Source: Brevundimonas sp. (GTDB taxonomy: Bacteria > Pseudomonadota > Alphaproteobacteria > Caulobacterales > Caulobacteraceae). From it: DNA of 63,512 nucleotides. This document shows positions 25,661 through 34,084 of this stretch, piece after piece. Positions within the stretch are counted from its first letter, which is position 1. Every line of letters starts with the position of its first letter. The stretch covers positions 1 through 63,512 of the forward strand of contig NZ_QFNM01000023.1 in the NCBI RefSeq assembly GCF_003248455.1. Direction: 5' to 3'. The translations under genes were made by a program, and so were the position numbers. The notes beneath the pieces are model-generated. The model worked only from the letters and a program-made list of their open reading frames with translations, was not told the DNA's origin and searched no databases.

Positions 25661-26626
25661 TCAGCGCAGCAGGTTGAGCAGCGAAGTATTCTTCAGCGAA
25701 TTGATGATCTGCGCCGAGGCTTCGATCGCCACCTGCGCCTGCTGAAGGTCGGTGATGGCCTGGGCGGGGTCGTAGCCGGTCTTGTCCTGCATCATCTTTT
25801 GCAGGGCGGTCTTCTGGCCCTGCTGGGCGTCCAGGGCGGCTTCGACATGGTTCTGCATAAGGCCGTTCCTGGCGGTCTGGTCGGTCAGGCCGGCGTTCGC
25901 CTTGTCCAGTTCGGCCAGTTGCGCCTTCAGGAAGGCGGTCACATCCGCATCGGGTTGGCCCGTCAGCGTCCCGGCGCCGGCCGGCGTGTAGGTCACGCCG
26001 TTCACCGTGACCGGCGCGCCGTTCTGGAAAGCCTGGATGTTGCGAAACACCTCGGTCAGCGGCCCGCCGACCTCGCTGGCCAGAAAGCCGGTCTCCAGCG
26101 TCGTCTTCTCGTCGATGCGCGACTTGTGCTTCAGGGTGTCGTTGGCGAAGGTCGAAGCGGTCGACGGCGCGGTCGCCAGATCGGCCAGGGTCGCCGCCTT
26201 CGCCGGCGCCACGTCCCCCTGCCCCCCGGCGAACAGATAGGCGCCCTGGTGCTCGGCGTTCAGCCCGCCCTGTACGGTCTGATAGTGCAGGCCCAGTTCG
26301 GTCATCAGATTGGTGATGTTTCCCGCGCCTAGGCCGTTGGCGATGGCGTCGCGGGCGCCTGCGCCGCCCTCGTAGATGCGGGTCAGGGCCAGGTCCTGGG
26401 CGCTGAGGCGCGCGGCGACCGTTTCTCCAGTCGAGATGAAGCCGTCAAGCCGCGCCTGGGTCGAGGTCAGGCTGGTCAGCTGTTCTGCGCCGCGACCATA
26501 GCCGGCCATGTTGGTGGCGATCTTTTCGCTGTCGATCCGCTCCTGCGCCTGCTGGGCGCGGCTCTGGGCGGTCATCAGGCTGAGCAGGGCCGACTGGAAG
26601 TTTCCGTTCGTGGCGACGCGCGTCAT
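25661..26626 (-). CDS. flgL: Flagellar hook-associated protein FlgL (HAP3)
   Basis: FlgL joins the hook to the filament. The 321-residue protein has flagellin-like helical ends: N-terminal NFQSALLSLMTAQSRAQQAQERI and C-terminal AITDLQQAQVAIEASAQIINSLKNTSLLNLLR (the last residues being the family hallmark). The centre is less conserved. It overlaps flgK by ATGA and is expressed from the same sigma-54 promoter. It is exported by the flagellar type III system, so no Sec signal is expected. Confidence 0.9.
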   Translation of the reverse strand: MTRVATNGNFQSALLSLMTAQSRAQQAQERIDSEKIATNMAGYGRGAEQLTSLTSTQARLDGFISTGETVAARLSAQDLALTRIYEGGAGARDAIANGLGAGNITNLMTELGLHYQTVQGGLNAEHQGAYLFAGGQGDVAPAKAATLADLATAPSTASTFANDTLKHKSRIDEKTTLETGFLASEVGGPLTEVFRNIQAFQNGAPVTVNGVTYTPAGAGTLTGQPDADVTAFLKAQLAELDKANAGLTDQTARNGLMQNHVEAALDAQQGQKTALQKMMQDKTGYDPAQAITDLQQAQVAIEASAQIINSLKNTSLLNLLR

Positions 26627-28740
26627 TGCAGGATTCCGATCAGAACGTCGTACATGTCCTTGCTCGCCTGGATCAGGCGGGCGGAGGCGTTATAGGCCTG
26701 TTGGAAGGTGGTCATATTGACCAGTTCCTCATCCATATTGACCCCCTGGGCCGAGGTGCGACGGCTTTCCGCCTCGGTCGAAAGGGCGGCGGCGGTCTCG
26801 CTGCGCGTCTTGGCGGCCGAGGCCTTGCCGCCGATGTCGCCGGCGAAGTCCGCCGCATAGGCCGAAAGGGTCTTCGTCCCCCCCGCATTGCCGCCGGCCG
26901 AGGCGAAGGCGACGTTGCGCTTGCCCACGTCGCCAAGGGCCAGGCCGCCGCGTCCGTCGCTCTTGCTCAGCGCCGGCGTTCCCGCCGCCGCCGCCAGGTT
27001 CAGTTGCGCCAGGGCCAGTTTGCCGGGGTCCTGTTGAATGTCGCTGCGAACGCTGTAGGCGCCGGCCCGCGTCGCGCCTGCAGCGCCCAGGCCGAACAGT
27101 TCGGACATGGACAGGCCGGACGGCGTCTGAGTCGTCGCATCCTTGACGATGCTCATCGTCGTGGCGGCCGGATCATAGGCCTTGAAAGCCAGCCTGCCGG
27201 CGGCGTCCAGGCTGAAGGCGCCGTAGCGGCCCACCCCGGTGATCGGATCGTTCAACGCCCCCAGCAGTTCGCCCATCGTGCCTGTCCCGGCGGGGACGGA
27301 CACGGTGATGTCCCGCTGTCGTGCGCCGGATTCCCCGGCGAAGCGGAACGTCAGGCTCTCGCCCGCATCGAAACCATGCTGCGAAGTCAGCGTCAGCCCG
27401 GTCTCGTAGAAGGTCGGCGTGGTCATCGTGACCAAGTCGTTCAGCCCGAACCAATGGGAAAAGCCGCGGCCGCCCTTGCTGCCAGGCGTCGTCGCATCGT
27501 CGGCGATGGCCACGCCGTTCCCGCCCGCGCCGTCAAGTTGCAGCCGCCCGTCGGCGAAGCTGGCCGTGACGGCCCCGCCCATCTGGGCGTTCAGCACCCC
27601 GAGGAAGGTCGATGGATCGGCCGCGACGCCGTTGATCGTCATCGTCGCGCCGGAAAAGACGATCTGGGCCGAGGCCTGAACGACGCCGGCGGCGTCGACG
27701 GCGGTGATGGTGGTCGCCCCCGAAAAGCCGTTGAGCGCGTTTTCCAGGGATTGGCCGGTGTTGCGGCCCGCCAGGGTCGTCGGGGCCGGCACGCTGCTGT
27801 TGGCGTTGTGGGCGCGGTTCAACTCGTCCGCCATCTTGGCCGTCAGTTCGCCCAGGCGCGCCGCCGCCGCCGGCGCATCCACGTCGCGCATCTCGACCAG
27901 GCCGCGAATCTGGCCCGACGATACGCCGTCCAGCAGCGGCCAGCGCGTGCCGCTGGGCTCGGTGATCATGATGTCCGAAAAGGCGGTGGTCGCATCGACC
28001 GTTCCGGCCGATTGGTAGGAGATCGTCGCATGGCCTTCGCCCACCAGGGTCGTGCCCGCATTGGTGCGCAGGGTGACGCCGCCGTTCGCGCGGGGCTCGA
28101 CCTTCACGTCCATATATTTGGAGAGTTCGTTGATCAGGCCCAGCTGGGCGTTCTGGGCGCCGGTAACGTCCTGATTGACCACCGAGCCCGAGGCGATGGT
28201 CTTGTTCAGCTTGTCGATCTGTTCCAGCAGCGGGTTGATCGTCTCGACCGCGCTTTGCAGCCGCCCGTCGGCCTCCTGGCGCGCGGACTGGATCTGGGCG
28301 GCGATGCCGGCCGCCTGGTTGAACATCGACTGGGTCTTGTAGATCGTGTCCTGGCGCGCGGCGGACGAGGTCGGGCTTTCGGCCAACGTCGCATAGCTGG
28401 CGAAAAGCTTGTCGACCTGGGCGAAGAAGTTGGCGTCGCTGCTGGGGTCGCCGAACTGGCTCTGAATCTGGTCGTAGAGTTCGGATCGCACGCCCTGACG
28501 CGCCGCATCCGATCCCGCGCTCAGCGCCGCCGCCTGAAGGAAGCGGTCCGTCGCCAGCCGAACGCGCGTGACATCCACGCCCGCGCCGTATCCGTTGGTG
28601 ACGGCGGCGGACTGGTCGGCGACCTTGCGGACATAGCCGGGGGTGTCGACGTTGGCGATATTGTCGGCGGTGACGCGCAATTGCGACTGGGCGGTCTGCA
28701 TGCCCGAGGTCGCGATATTCATGATCGAGTTCAGCGACAT
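26623..28740 (-). CDS. flgK: Flagellar hook-associated protein FlgK (HAP1)
   Basis: The 705-residue protein starts with the flagellar rod/hook signature MSLNSIMNIATSGM followed by LRVTADNIANVDTPGYVRK, and ends with the FlgK motif VNMDEELVNMTTFQQAYNASARLIQASKDMYDVLIGIL (shortened: VNMDEELVNMTTFQQAYNA). The middle is long and variable, as in Caulobacterales. It is exported through the flagellar system to the hook tip. The divergent flagellar gene fliK lies 394 bases away, with a sigma-54 promoter for each direction in the gap. Confidence 0.93.
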   Translation of the reverse strand: MSLNSIMNIATSGMQTAQSQLRVTADNIANVDTPGYVRKVADQSAAVTNGYGAGVDVTRVRLATDRFLQAAALSAGSDAARQGVRSELYDQIQSQFGDPSSDANFFAQVDKLFASYATLAESPTSSAARQDTIYKTQSMFNQAAGIAAQIQSARQEADGRLQSAVETINPLLEQIDKLNKTIASGSVVNQDVTGAQNAQLGLINELSKYMDVKVEPRANGGVTLRTNAGTTLVGEGHATISYQSAGTVDATTAFSDIMITEPSGTRWPLLDGVSSGQIRGLVEMRDVDAPAAAARLGELTAKMADELNRAHNANSSVPAPTTLAGRNTGQSLENALNGFSGATTITAVDAAGVVQASAQIVFSGATMTINGVAADPSTFLGVLNAQMGGAVTASFADGRLQLDGAGGNGVAIADDATTPGSKGGRGFSHWFGLNDLVTMTTPTFYETGLTLTSQHGFDAGESLTFRFAGESGARQRDITVSVPAGTGTMGELLGALNDPITGVGRYGAFSLDAAGRLAFKAYDPAATTMSIVKDATTQTPSGLSMSELFGLGAAGATRAGAYSVRSDIQQDPGKLALAQLNLAAAAGTPALSKSDGRGGLALGDVGKRNVAFASAGGNAGGTKTLSAYAADFAGDIGGKASAAKTRSETAAALSTEAESRRTSAQGVNMDEELVNMTTFQQAYNASARLIQASKDMYDVLIGILQ

Positions 28741-28882
28741 GGACGCATCTCCCCCGCCCTACCCGGCAAGCCCTGCACTGCCGCGCGCAGTTCTTGCCCA
28801 GCCACGCCCCGACGCCGCTCGGACAGAGCGTTGTTTTTCAATGGGATCGTGGATCGGACATCCGTCATGACCGATGAGGCGC

Positions 28883-28897
28883 GCAAGCGCCGGGCCA
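28883..28897 (-). promoter_or_regulatory. Sigma-54 promoter of flgK-flgL
   Basis: On the minus strand TGGCCCG-GCGC-TTGC matches the -24/-12 consensus exactly (GG at 28895-28896, GC at 28883-28884). It predicts a start near 28872 and a leader of about 130 bases before flgK. Caulobacter hook genes are sigma-54 dependent with FlbD as activator. Confidence 0.75.
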
Positions 28898-29052
28898 GTT
28901 GGGGTTGACCCCAAGCCAGGCGTTCAAGCGGCGCGACCGTGACCCGTCAAGCCGGGCAAAAAGCGGCGATAGCGCGGCAATAATCGACCGTCATGCGTCG
29001 CAGCCGGTAAGGAAATGTCGGATTCGCCGTTGTTTATATTGATCTATTTTTT

Positions 29053-29067
29053 TGGCCCGCCCCTTGC
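29053..29067 (+). promoter_or_regulatory. Sigma-54 promoter of fliK-flgD-flgE
   Basis: TGGCCCG-CCCC-TTGC matches -24/-12 exactly (GG 29054-29055, GC 29066-29067). The predicted start near 29079 rules out the ATG at 29015 for fliK and supports ATG 29135. Between this and the flgK promoter lie repeated half-sites (GGGCAAAAAGCGGC near 28954, GCGGCAATAATCG near 28975) that could bind FlbD. Confidence 0.75.
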
Positions 29068-29134
29068 GTCGGCCGTGCCGAACCTTGGCGCAGCAGGCGC
29101 CGTCCTCTTCGCCTTGGAAAGCCCCCGCCCGATC

Positions 29135-30979
29135 ATGTCGATCGCATCCGCTCTGTTCGCGCCCGCCGCGCCGGTTTCGACCGGAACGTCCACGGCTGCG
29201 TCGGGCGCCGGAGCCGCCGATGCGGGCCTGTTCTCCACGAAGATGGCCGCCGCTGCGGAACAGGCGGACGACAAGGGCGCCGCGCAGGCCCGGCCCGGCG
29301 TCGTGCATACGACGAGCATGCGTCTTGTCGCGAACGCAGAAACCGACATTGCGACTGACGATCCCGCCCTGATCGAAACGCCAGGCAAGCCCGTCGGCAC
29401 AGACCGCCTGACGCCTCCGCCCCCTGAGACGGCGGACGTCCCGAAAGAAGAGGCGAAAGCGGCGCCGGAGCCGAATCCTCAGGCCAGGGAAACGGTTGAA
29501 GCCGTTGCGCCCTCCCCCTCCCCTCAGGTTTTCGGGCAGACCACGCCCGTCTCACCCGCATCGACCCAGACGCCGGAGGCTGCGCCCGCAGTCGAAGGGG
29601 CCGCCGACACCGATCAACCTAGACAACCGACCACGAGCGTCGTTCCGCCTCCGCCGTCGGCTTCGACAGGCGCGGCCGCGATGTCGGACACGGCCGAAGC
29701 GGCGTCGCCGGTCGCGCTGAAAAGGGCTTCTGCGGAGCTGGGCGCGGACGCCGTCGAACATCCGCTGCAGTCGCCCCCGTCTGTCGAGACGGCCAAGGCC
29801 GTCTCAGCTGTTGAAGCGGAGGCGAAGACGAATCTCGCCAAGCCGACACCGGAGATTCCCGACGCCATGGCCGCGTCCAGGGGCTCTCAAACCGCGTTGG
29901 AACCCCATGAGACGGCCAAGCCGACCGTCGCGAGGCTTGCGGCCGAAGCGCCCACCGCTCCCCCCGCCCCCGCCTCATCCGTCGTCGCGCCTGCGGCGGC
30001 TCGGCAGAGCCCGGTCGCCTCCCATGCGGCGGCGCAAGCGGCCCTCGCCCGGCTGGCGGCCGACGCCCAGGTCCCTTCGGCACAGGTTCAGACGATTGTC
30101 GCCGTCGCGGCGCCGAAGCCGCTCGCCCCGACGACCGGTCCGGCCGCCGCCGCATCGATACTGACGCTGGCGGAGCCGGACGGCCAGGCCGAGCCTGCCA
30201 ATCAGTCGCCCGGCAGGCCGACGCCAGAGGCGCCCGCCCCGTTGCGCCCCAGTCGTCGCGACCTGCTTCAAGGCGCCGAAGCGGTCTTGAAGGCCGACGC
30301 CCCCGCGTCAACCGCCGCGCCCGCCGAGGGCAAGACGCCTGCCGAGCCCGCCACGACCGCCGCGCCTTCAAACCCAGCGTTCGGCGCCAAGCCTGCATCG
30401 CCGGAGGTCGCATCGGCGGAGGCGCCGGCGCCTGTCGACCTAGGCGCCGACGCTCAGCCCGCCTCCGCCACGACCGGCGACGCCGCCCGTGCGCAATCGA
30501 CCGCCGCCGATCATGGCCTGGGCCTGTCCACCCTGTCGCGCGTCACGGTGGAGACGACCGCGCATCTCGCCGCCCAGATCGCGCGCAGGCTGGAGGGCCG
30601 CTCGACCCGCTTCGACATGGTCCTGACGCCCGAGGATCTGGGCCGCGTCGACGTCAGCCTGGAAATCGACAAGGACGGTCAGCTTTCCGCACGCCTGGCC
30701 TTCGACAATCCCGCCGCCGCCGCCGATCTGCGCGGACGGGCGGACGAACTGCGTCGCCAGCTTCAGGACGCCGGCTTCCAAGTGGCGGGCGATGCGCTGG
30801 ACTTCTCGCAGCGCGACCCTTCGGCCGGCGGCGGCGCCTTCGAACGCCAGCAGCAACGCAACGCCCTGTTCGCCGGCGGCGGCCGCCTGGCGGCCCAGGC
30901 CGACGCCCCCGTCCTTCCGGCGCCCGGCGCCTGGACCAACCATTCCCTGACGCCCGAGCGCGTCGATCTGAAGGTCTGA
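29135..30979 (+). CDS. fliK: Flagellar hook-length control protein FliK
   Basis: FliK measures hook length and switches export specificity. The start is placed at ATG 29135 because the sigma-54 promoter overlaps the upstream part of the frame. The 614-residue protein is low complexity (Ala/Pro/Thr-rich) for about 480 residues. It ends in the conserved FliK domain: FDMVLTPEDLGRVDVSLEIDKDGQLSARL (shortened: LTPEDLGRVDVSLEI) and LRRQLQDAGFQVAGDALDF. It is first in the operon with flgD and flgE, which is the order in Caulobacter. Confidence 0.88.
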   Translation: MSIASALFAPAAPVSTGTSTAASGAGAADAGLFSTKMAAAAEQADDKGAAQARPGVVHTTSMRLVANAETDIATDDPALIETPGKPVGTDRLTPPPPETADVPKEEAKAAPEPNPQARETVEAVAPSPSPQVFGQTTPVSPASTQTPEAAPAVEGAADTDQPRQPTTSVVPPPPSASTGAAAMSDTAEAASPVALKRASAELGADAVEHPLQSPPSVETAKAVSAVEAEAKTNLAKPTPEIPDAMAASRGSQTALEPHETAKPTVARLAAEAPTAPPAPASSVVAPAAARQSPVASHAAAQAALARLAADAQVPSAQVQTIVAVAAPKPLAPTTGPAAAASILTLAEPDGQAEPANQSPGRPTPEAPAPLRPSRRDLLQGAEAVLKADAPASTAAPAEGKTPAEPATTAAPSNPAFGAKPASPEVASAEAPAPVDLGADAQPASATTGDAARAQSTAADHGLGLSTLSRVTVETTAHLAAQIARRLEGRSTRFDMVLTPEDLGRVDVSLEIDKDGQLSARLAFDNPAAAADLRGRADELRRQLQDAGFQVAGDALDFSQRDPSAGGGAFERQQQRNALFAGGGRLAAQADAPVLPAPGAWTNHSLTPERVDLKV

Positions 30980-30982
30980 CCC

Positions 30983-31705
30983 ATGGTCGACGCCGTCTCC
31001 ACCTCAACCGCGACCAGCCGCATCGGCAGCGGAACGACCGCCCTGGCCTCGAACTTCGAGACCTTCCTCACCCTGCTGACCACGCAGATGAAGAACCAGG
31101 ACCCGCTGTCGCCGCTCGACTCCAACGAGTTCACGGCCCAGCTGACGCAGATGGCGGGCGTCGAGCAGCAACTGCTGACCAACGACCTTTTGACCAGCCT
31201 TCTGGCCGCGCAATCGGCGGGCGGGCTGGACAACGCCTCCAACTACATCGGCAAACAGGTCACGGCCGCCTGGACGGCGACCGAATACAGCGACGGCAAG
31301 GCGACTTGGGCCTATGAACTGGGCAAGGACGCCGACAAGGCCACGCTGCAAGTCGTCGACAGCAAGGGCGCCGTGGTCTGGGAAGGCGCCGCGCCCGACA
31401 AATCCTCCGGCCTGCACACCTTCACCTGGGACGGTCAGATGAAGGATGGCGGCGCGGCCGAGGACGGCGGCGTCTATACGCTGAAGATCGCCGCCACCGA
31501 CGCCACGGGCGCCAAGGTCGACAGCCAGGCCCTGATCCAGGGCCGCGTCACCGGCGTCGAAATGTACGACGGCGCGCCGTATCTGGTGATCGGCGATTCC
31601 ATCCTGCCCCTTTCGACCGTGATTTCGCTGAACGAAATCAAGGCCCAAACCACCACCGACGATACGGAGAATCCGAACGTCCCCACCGGGGAGGCGGCCG
31701 CATGA
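30983..31705 (+). CDS. flgD: Flagellar hook-capping protein FlgD
   Basis: FlgD caps the growing hook. The N-terminal motif FETFLTLLTTQMKNQDPLSP followed by LDSNEFTAQLTQMAGVEQQ is the family hallmark (about residues 25-62). The C-terminal part (about 90-220) is a FnIII/tudor-like beta domain (HTFTWDGQMKDGG). At 240 residues it is of normal length. It starts three bases after the fliK stop and 48 bases before flgE. Confidence 0.93.
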   Translation: MVDAVSTSTATSRIGSGTTALASNFETFLTLLTTQMKNQDPLSPLDSNEFTAQLTQMAGVEQQLLTNDLLTSLLAAQSAGGLDNASNYIGKQVTAAWTATEYSDGKATWAYELGKDADKATLQVVDSKGAVVWEGAAPDKSSGLHTFTWDGQMKDGGAAEDGGVYTLKIAATDATGAKVDSQALIQGRVTGVEMYDGAPYLVIGDSILPLSTVISLNEIKAQTTTDDTENPNVPTGEAAA

Positions 31706-31753
31706 TGCGCTCCGCCGCCTTTTCGATGATCTCTTTGTAAGGAGCGTTCTTCC

Positions 31754-33535
31754 ATGAGCCTCAACAGCGCCATGCTGGCCGGCGTGTCCGGTCTCGCCGC
31801 CAACTCCGCCGCCCTGGCGGCCATTTCCCAGAACATCGCCAATGTGAACACCGTGGGCTACAAACGCACGGCGGGCGAGTTCCAGACCCTGGTAAACAGC
31901 CAGACCAAGTCCGGCGGCGGCTATTCCGCCGGCGGCGTCGCGGCCAACACCCGATCCTTCGTCAGCCAGGAAGGTCAGCTGCAACGCACGACCGAAAGCA
32001 CCGACCTGGCCGTCAACGGCCAAGGGTTCTTCGTCACCACCACCCAGCCCGAAGGCGTGTCCGCGACGGACACCCGCCTGTTCACCCGCGCCGGCGCCTT
32101 CCGCGTCGACAAGCTGGGCTATCTGAAGAACAGCGCCGGTCTTTACCTTCAAGGCTGGCCGGTGGACTCCAACGGCGACATCTCGACCGACCCCTCGGAC
32201 CTGTCGCGCCTGCGCTCGATCAACATCGGCTCGGTCGGCGGCACGGCCGAACCCACGACGCGGGTCCAGATCAACGCCAACCTGCGCTCCACCCAGGCCG
32301 TGTCCAGCGCGGCGGCGGCCCAGTCGTACAAGGGCGTGGAGGACACCACCGCCCCCACCCCCGCCAAGCACGACGTATCGGTCGCCTATTCGCGCATCGA
32401 CGCCAACCGTTATGCGGTCACGATCAAGACGGGGATCACCAAGATCACCGGCGTGGCGACCTACGACGCCGCCGGCGCCCTGACGGGCTTCGCGCCCGAC
32501 AATGCGGCCAGCACCAACGGCACGGCGACCAGCACCGCCACCCAGATGACCATCACCCCCACCAGCGCAGGCGTGCCCGGCGCGCCCTATACGCTGAACC
32601 TTGCGGATGTGGGCTTGACCACCAACGGCATCGCCAAGACCAAATACGATCCGACCGTCAACTCGATGGCGATGTACGACGCCGACGACGACAATCCGTC
32701 GGGGGTGAAGCCGGACTTCAAGATGAACATCCCGGTTTCGGACTCCAAGGGCGGTCAGCGCAACCTGGAAATCCGCTTCCTGAAGAGCGACCAGCCGAAC
32801 CAGTGGTACGCCGAAATCGTCGCCGTGCCGGCCGAGGACGTCGTCACCGGCGCGCCCTACGCCAACGGCCAGATCAAGACCGGCCTGATCGCCTTCACCC
32901 CGGCCGGTCGCCTGGACATGGACACGATGAAGTCCTGGCCGGCGGGCACGGGCCTGTTCGACGATCCCGAGAACGCCACCTTGTCCTTCCTGAAGTCGGA
33001 TCCCAACAACACCATCGACCCCAACGATCCGACCGACAACGGCAAGATCAAATGGGCCGACGGCCTGGGCATCGCCGACCAGACCGTCACCCTGGACCTG
33101 AACACCTCGGCGGGCGGCCTCAGCCAGCTGAACACCGCCTCGGTGGTGCAGTCGACCGTCACCAACGGCACCGCCTTCGGCAATCTGAGCGAGATCACCA
33201 TCGACGAGAGCGGCTTCGTCACCGCCATCTTCGACAACGGCGTCATGCGCCGCATCGCCCAGGTCGCCATCGCCACCTTCCCCAGCCCCGACAGCCTGAA
33301 GGAGGTGTCCGGCAACGCCTACGCCGTAAGCCTTCAATCCGGCACCTTTAACCTTAAGGCGGCGGGCACCGGCGGCGCGGGCGCCATCGCCGCCCAGCAA
33401 CTGGAATCCTCGACCGTCGATCTGTCGGCCGAATTCACAGGCCTGATCACCACCCAGCGGGCCTATTCCGCCTCGTCCAAGATCATCACCACGGCCGATG
33501 AAATGCTGGCCGAGCTGATCAACATCAAACGCTGA
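31754..33535 (+). CDS. flgE: Flagellar hook protein FlgE
   Basis: FlgE is the hook subunit. The 593-residue protein begins with the rod/hook motif (MSLNSAMLAGVSGLAANSAA, then ISQNIANVNTVGYKR) and ends with ELESS-like/LITTQRAYSASSKIITTADEML motifs (LITTQRAYSASSKI, about 565-578). The central region (about 170-430) is longer than in enterobacteria, as in Caulobacter. Export is through the flagellar type III system. TAAGGAG at 31738-31744 is a strong ribosome binding site. Confidence 0.95.
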   Translation: MSLNSAMLAGVSGLAANSAALAAISQNIANVNTVGYKRTAGEFQTLVNSQTKSGGGYSAGGVAANTRSFVSQEGQLQRTTESTDLAVNGQGFFVTTTQPEGVSATDTRLFTRAGAFRVDKLGYLKNSAGLYLQGWPVDSNGDISTDPSDLSRLRSINIGSVGGTAEPTTRVQINANLRSTQAVSSAAAAQSYKGVEDTTAPTPAKHDVSVAYSRIDANRYAVTIKTGITKITGVATYDAAGALTGFAPDNAASTNGTATSTATQMTITPTSAGVPGAPYTLNLADVGLTTNGIAKTKYDPTVNSMAMYDADDDNPSGVKPDFKMNIPVSDSKGGQRNLEIRFLKSDQPNQWYAEIVAVPAEDVVTGAPYANGQIKTGLIAFTPAGRLDMDTMKSWPAGTGLFDDPENATLSFLKSDPNNTIDPNDPTDNGKIKWADGLGIADQTVTLDLNTSAGGLSQLNTASVVQSTVTNGTAFGNLSEITIDESGFVTAIFDNGVMRRIAQVAIATFPSPDSLKEVSGNAYAVSLQSGTFNLKAAGTGGAGAIAAQQLESSTVDLSAEFTGLITTQRAYSASSKIITTADEMLAELINIKR

Positions 33536-33638
33536 TCGGCGAGTAAGTAAGCGTTAGTCTCGATGAATCGTCGCGAAAGCAAGGTTTACGGAGTCGCTCG
33601 CGGAGGGACGGATTTTATCCGTTCCTTCACCACGACGC

Positions 33639-33653
33639 TTAAACGGACCTTAG
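33639..33653 (+). promoter_or_regulatory. CtrA box upstream of sciP
   Basis: TTAA-ACGGACC-TTAG is one base off the full CtrA box TTAA-N7-TTAA, 55-69 bases upstream of the sciP ATG. In Caulobacter sciP is a direct CtrA target whose product then inhibits CtrA-activated transcription. Confidence 0.6.
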
Positions 33654-33707
33654 TCGGGGCCGCCTACCTTCATGACACTTCGGTGTTGGTGAAAGAGGCA
33701 TAAGCCC

Positions 33708-33992
33708 ATGTTGCAAGAGCGACGCCTTAATAGCAAAGGCGAACAATACGTGGTCGGACCGACTGGCACGCCCCTGACCCTGAACGACCTGCCGCCGTCC
33801 AACACGGATCGGTGGGTGATCCGGCGCAAGGCCGAGGTCGTCGCCGCCGTCCGCGGCGGCCTGCTCAGCCTCGACGACGCCCTGGCGAAATATCGCCTGA
33901 CGGCGGAAGAGTTCCTGGCCTGGCAAAAGGCGATCGACAAATGGGGCATGCAGGGCCTGCGCACGACGCGCATTCAGAGCTACCGCTCCTAA
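33708..33992 (+). CDS. sciP: CtrA inhibitor SciP (DUF1153)
   Basis: SciP is a small helix-turn-helix protein that blocks CtrA from recruiting RNA polymerase in early swarmer cells. The 94-residue product carries the family core VVGPTGTPLTLNDLPP, RWVIRRKAEVVAAVRGGLLS and EEFLAWQKAIDKWG, with basic DNA-contact residues in WVIRRK. It lies directly after flgE, the same place as in Caulobacter crescentus, which supports the call. A near-perfect CtrA box precedes it. Confidence 0.9.
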   Translation: MLQERRLNSKGEQYVVGPTGTPLTLNDLPPSNTDRWVIRRKAEVVAAVRGGLLSLDDALAKYRLTAEEFLAWQKAIDKWGMQGLRTTRIQSYRS

Positions 33993-34016
33993 ACGACTTG
34001 TCCGAAAGACGACGAG

Positions 34017-34046
34017 GGCCGCGTCCGGCGACGGAGGCGGCCTTTT
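34017..34046 (+). terminator. Rho-independent terminator after sciP
   Basis: GGCCGCGTCCG (34017-34027) pairs with CGGAGGCGGCC (34032-34042) with one mismatch, loop GCGA, followed by TTTT. Confidence 0.7.
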
Positions 34047-34084
34047 CGCGTCAGGGCCTCGAAATCGCGCGGGTTCGATCCTAA

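Noticed and set aside
26626..28908. Long plus-strand open frame opposite flgK
   Set aside because: The same shadow composition; flgK and flgL on the other strand have clear family motifs at both ends.
31004..33400. Long minus-strand open frame opposite flgD-flgE
   Set aside because: It mirrors the codon structure of the hook genes and has no start signal or recognisable domain.
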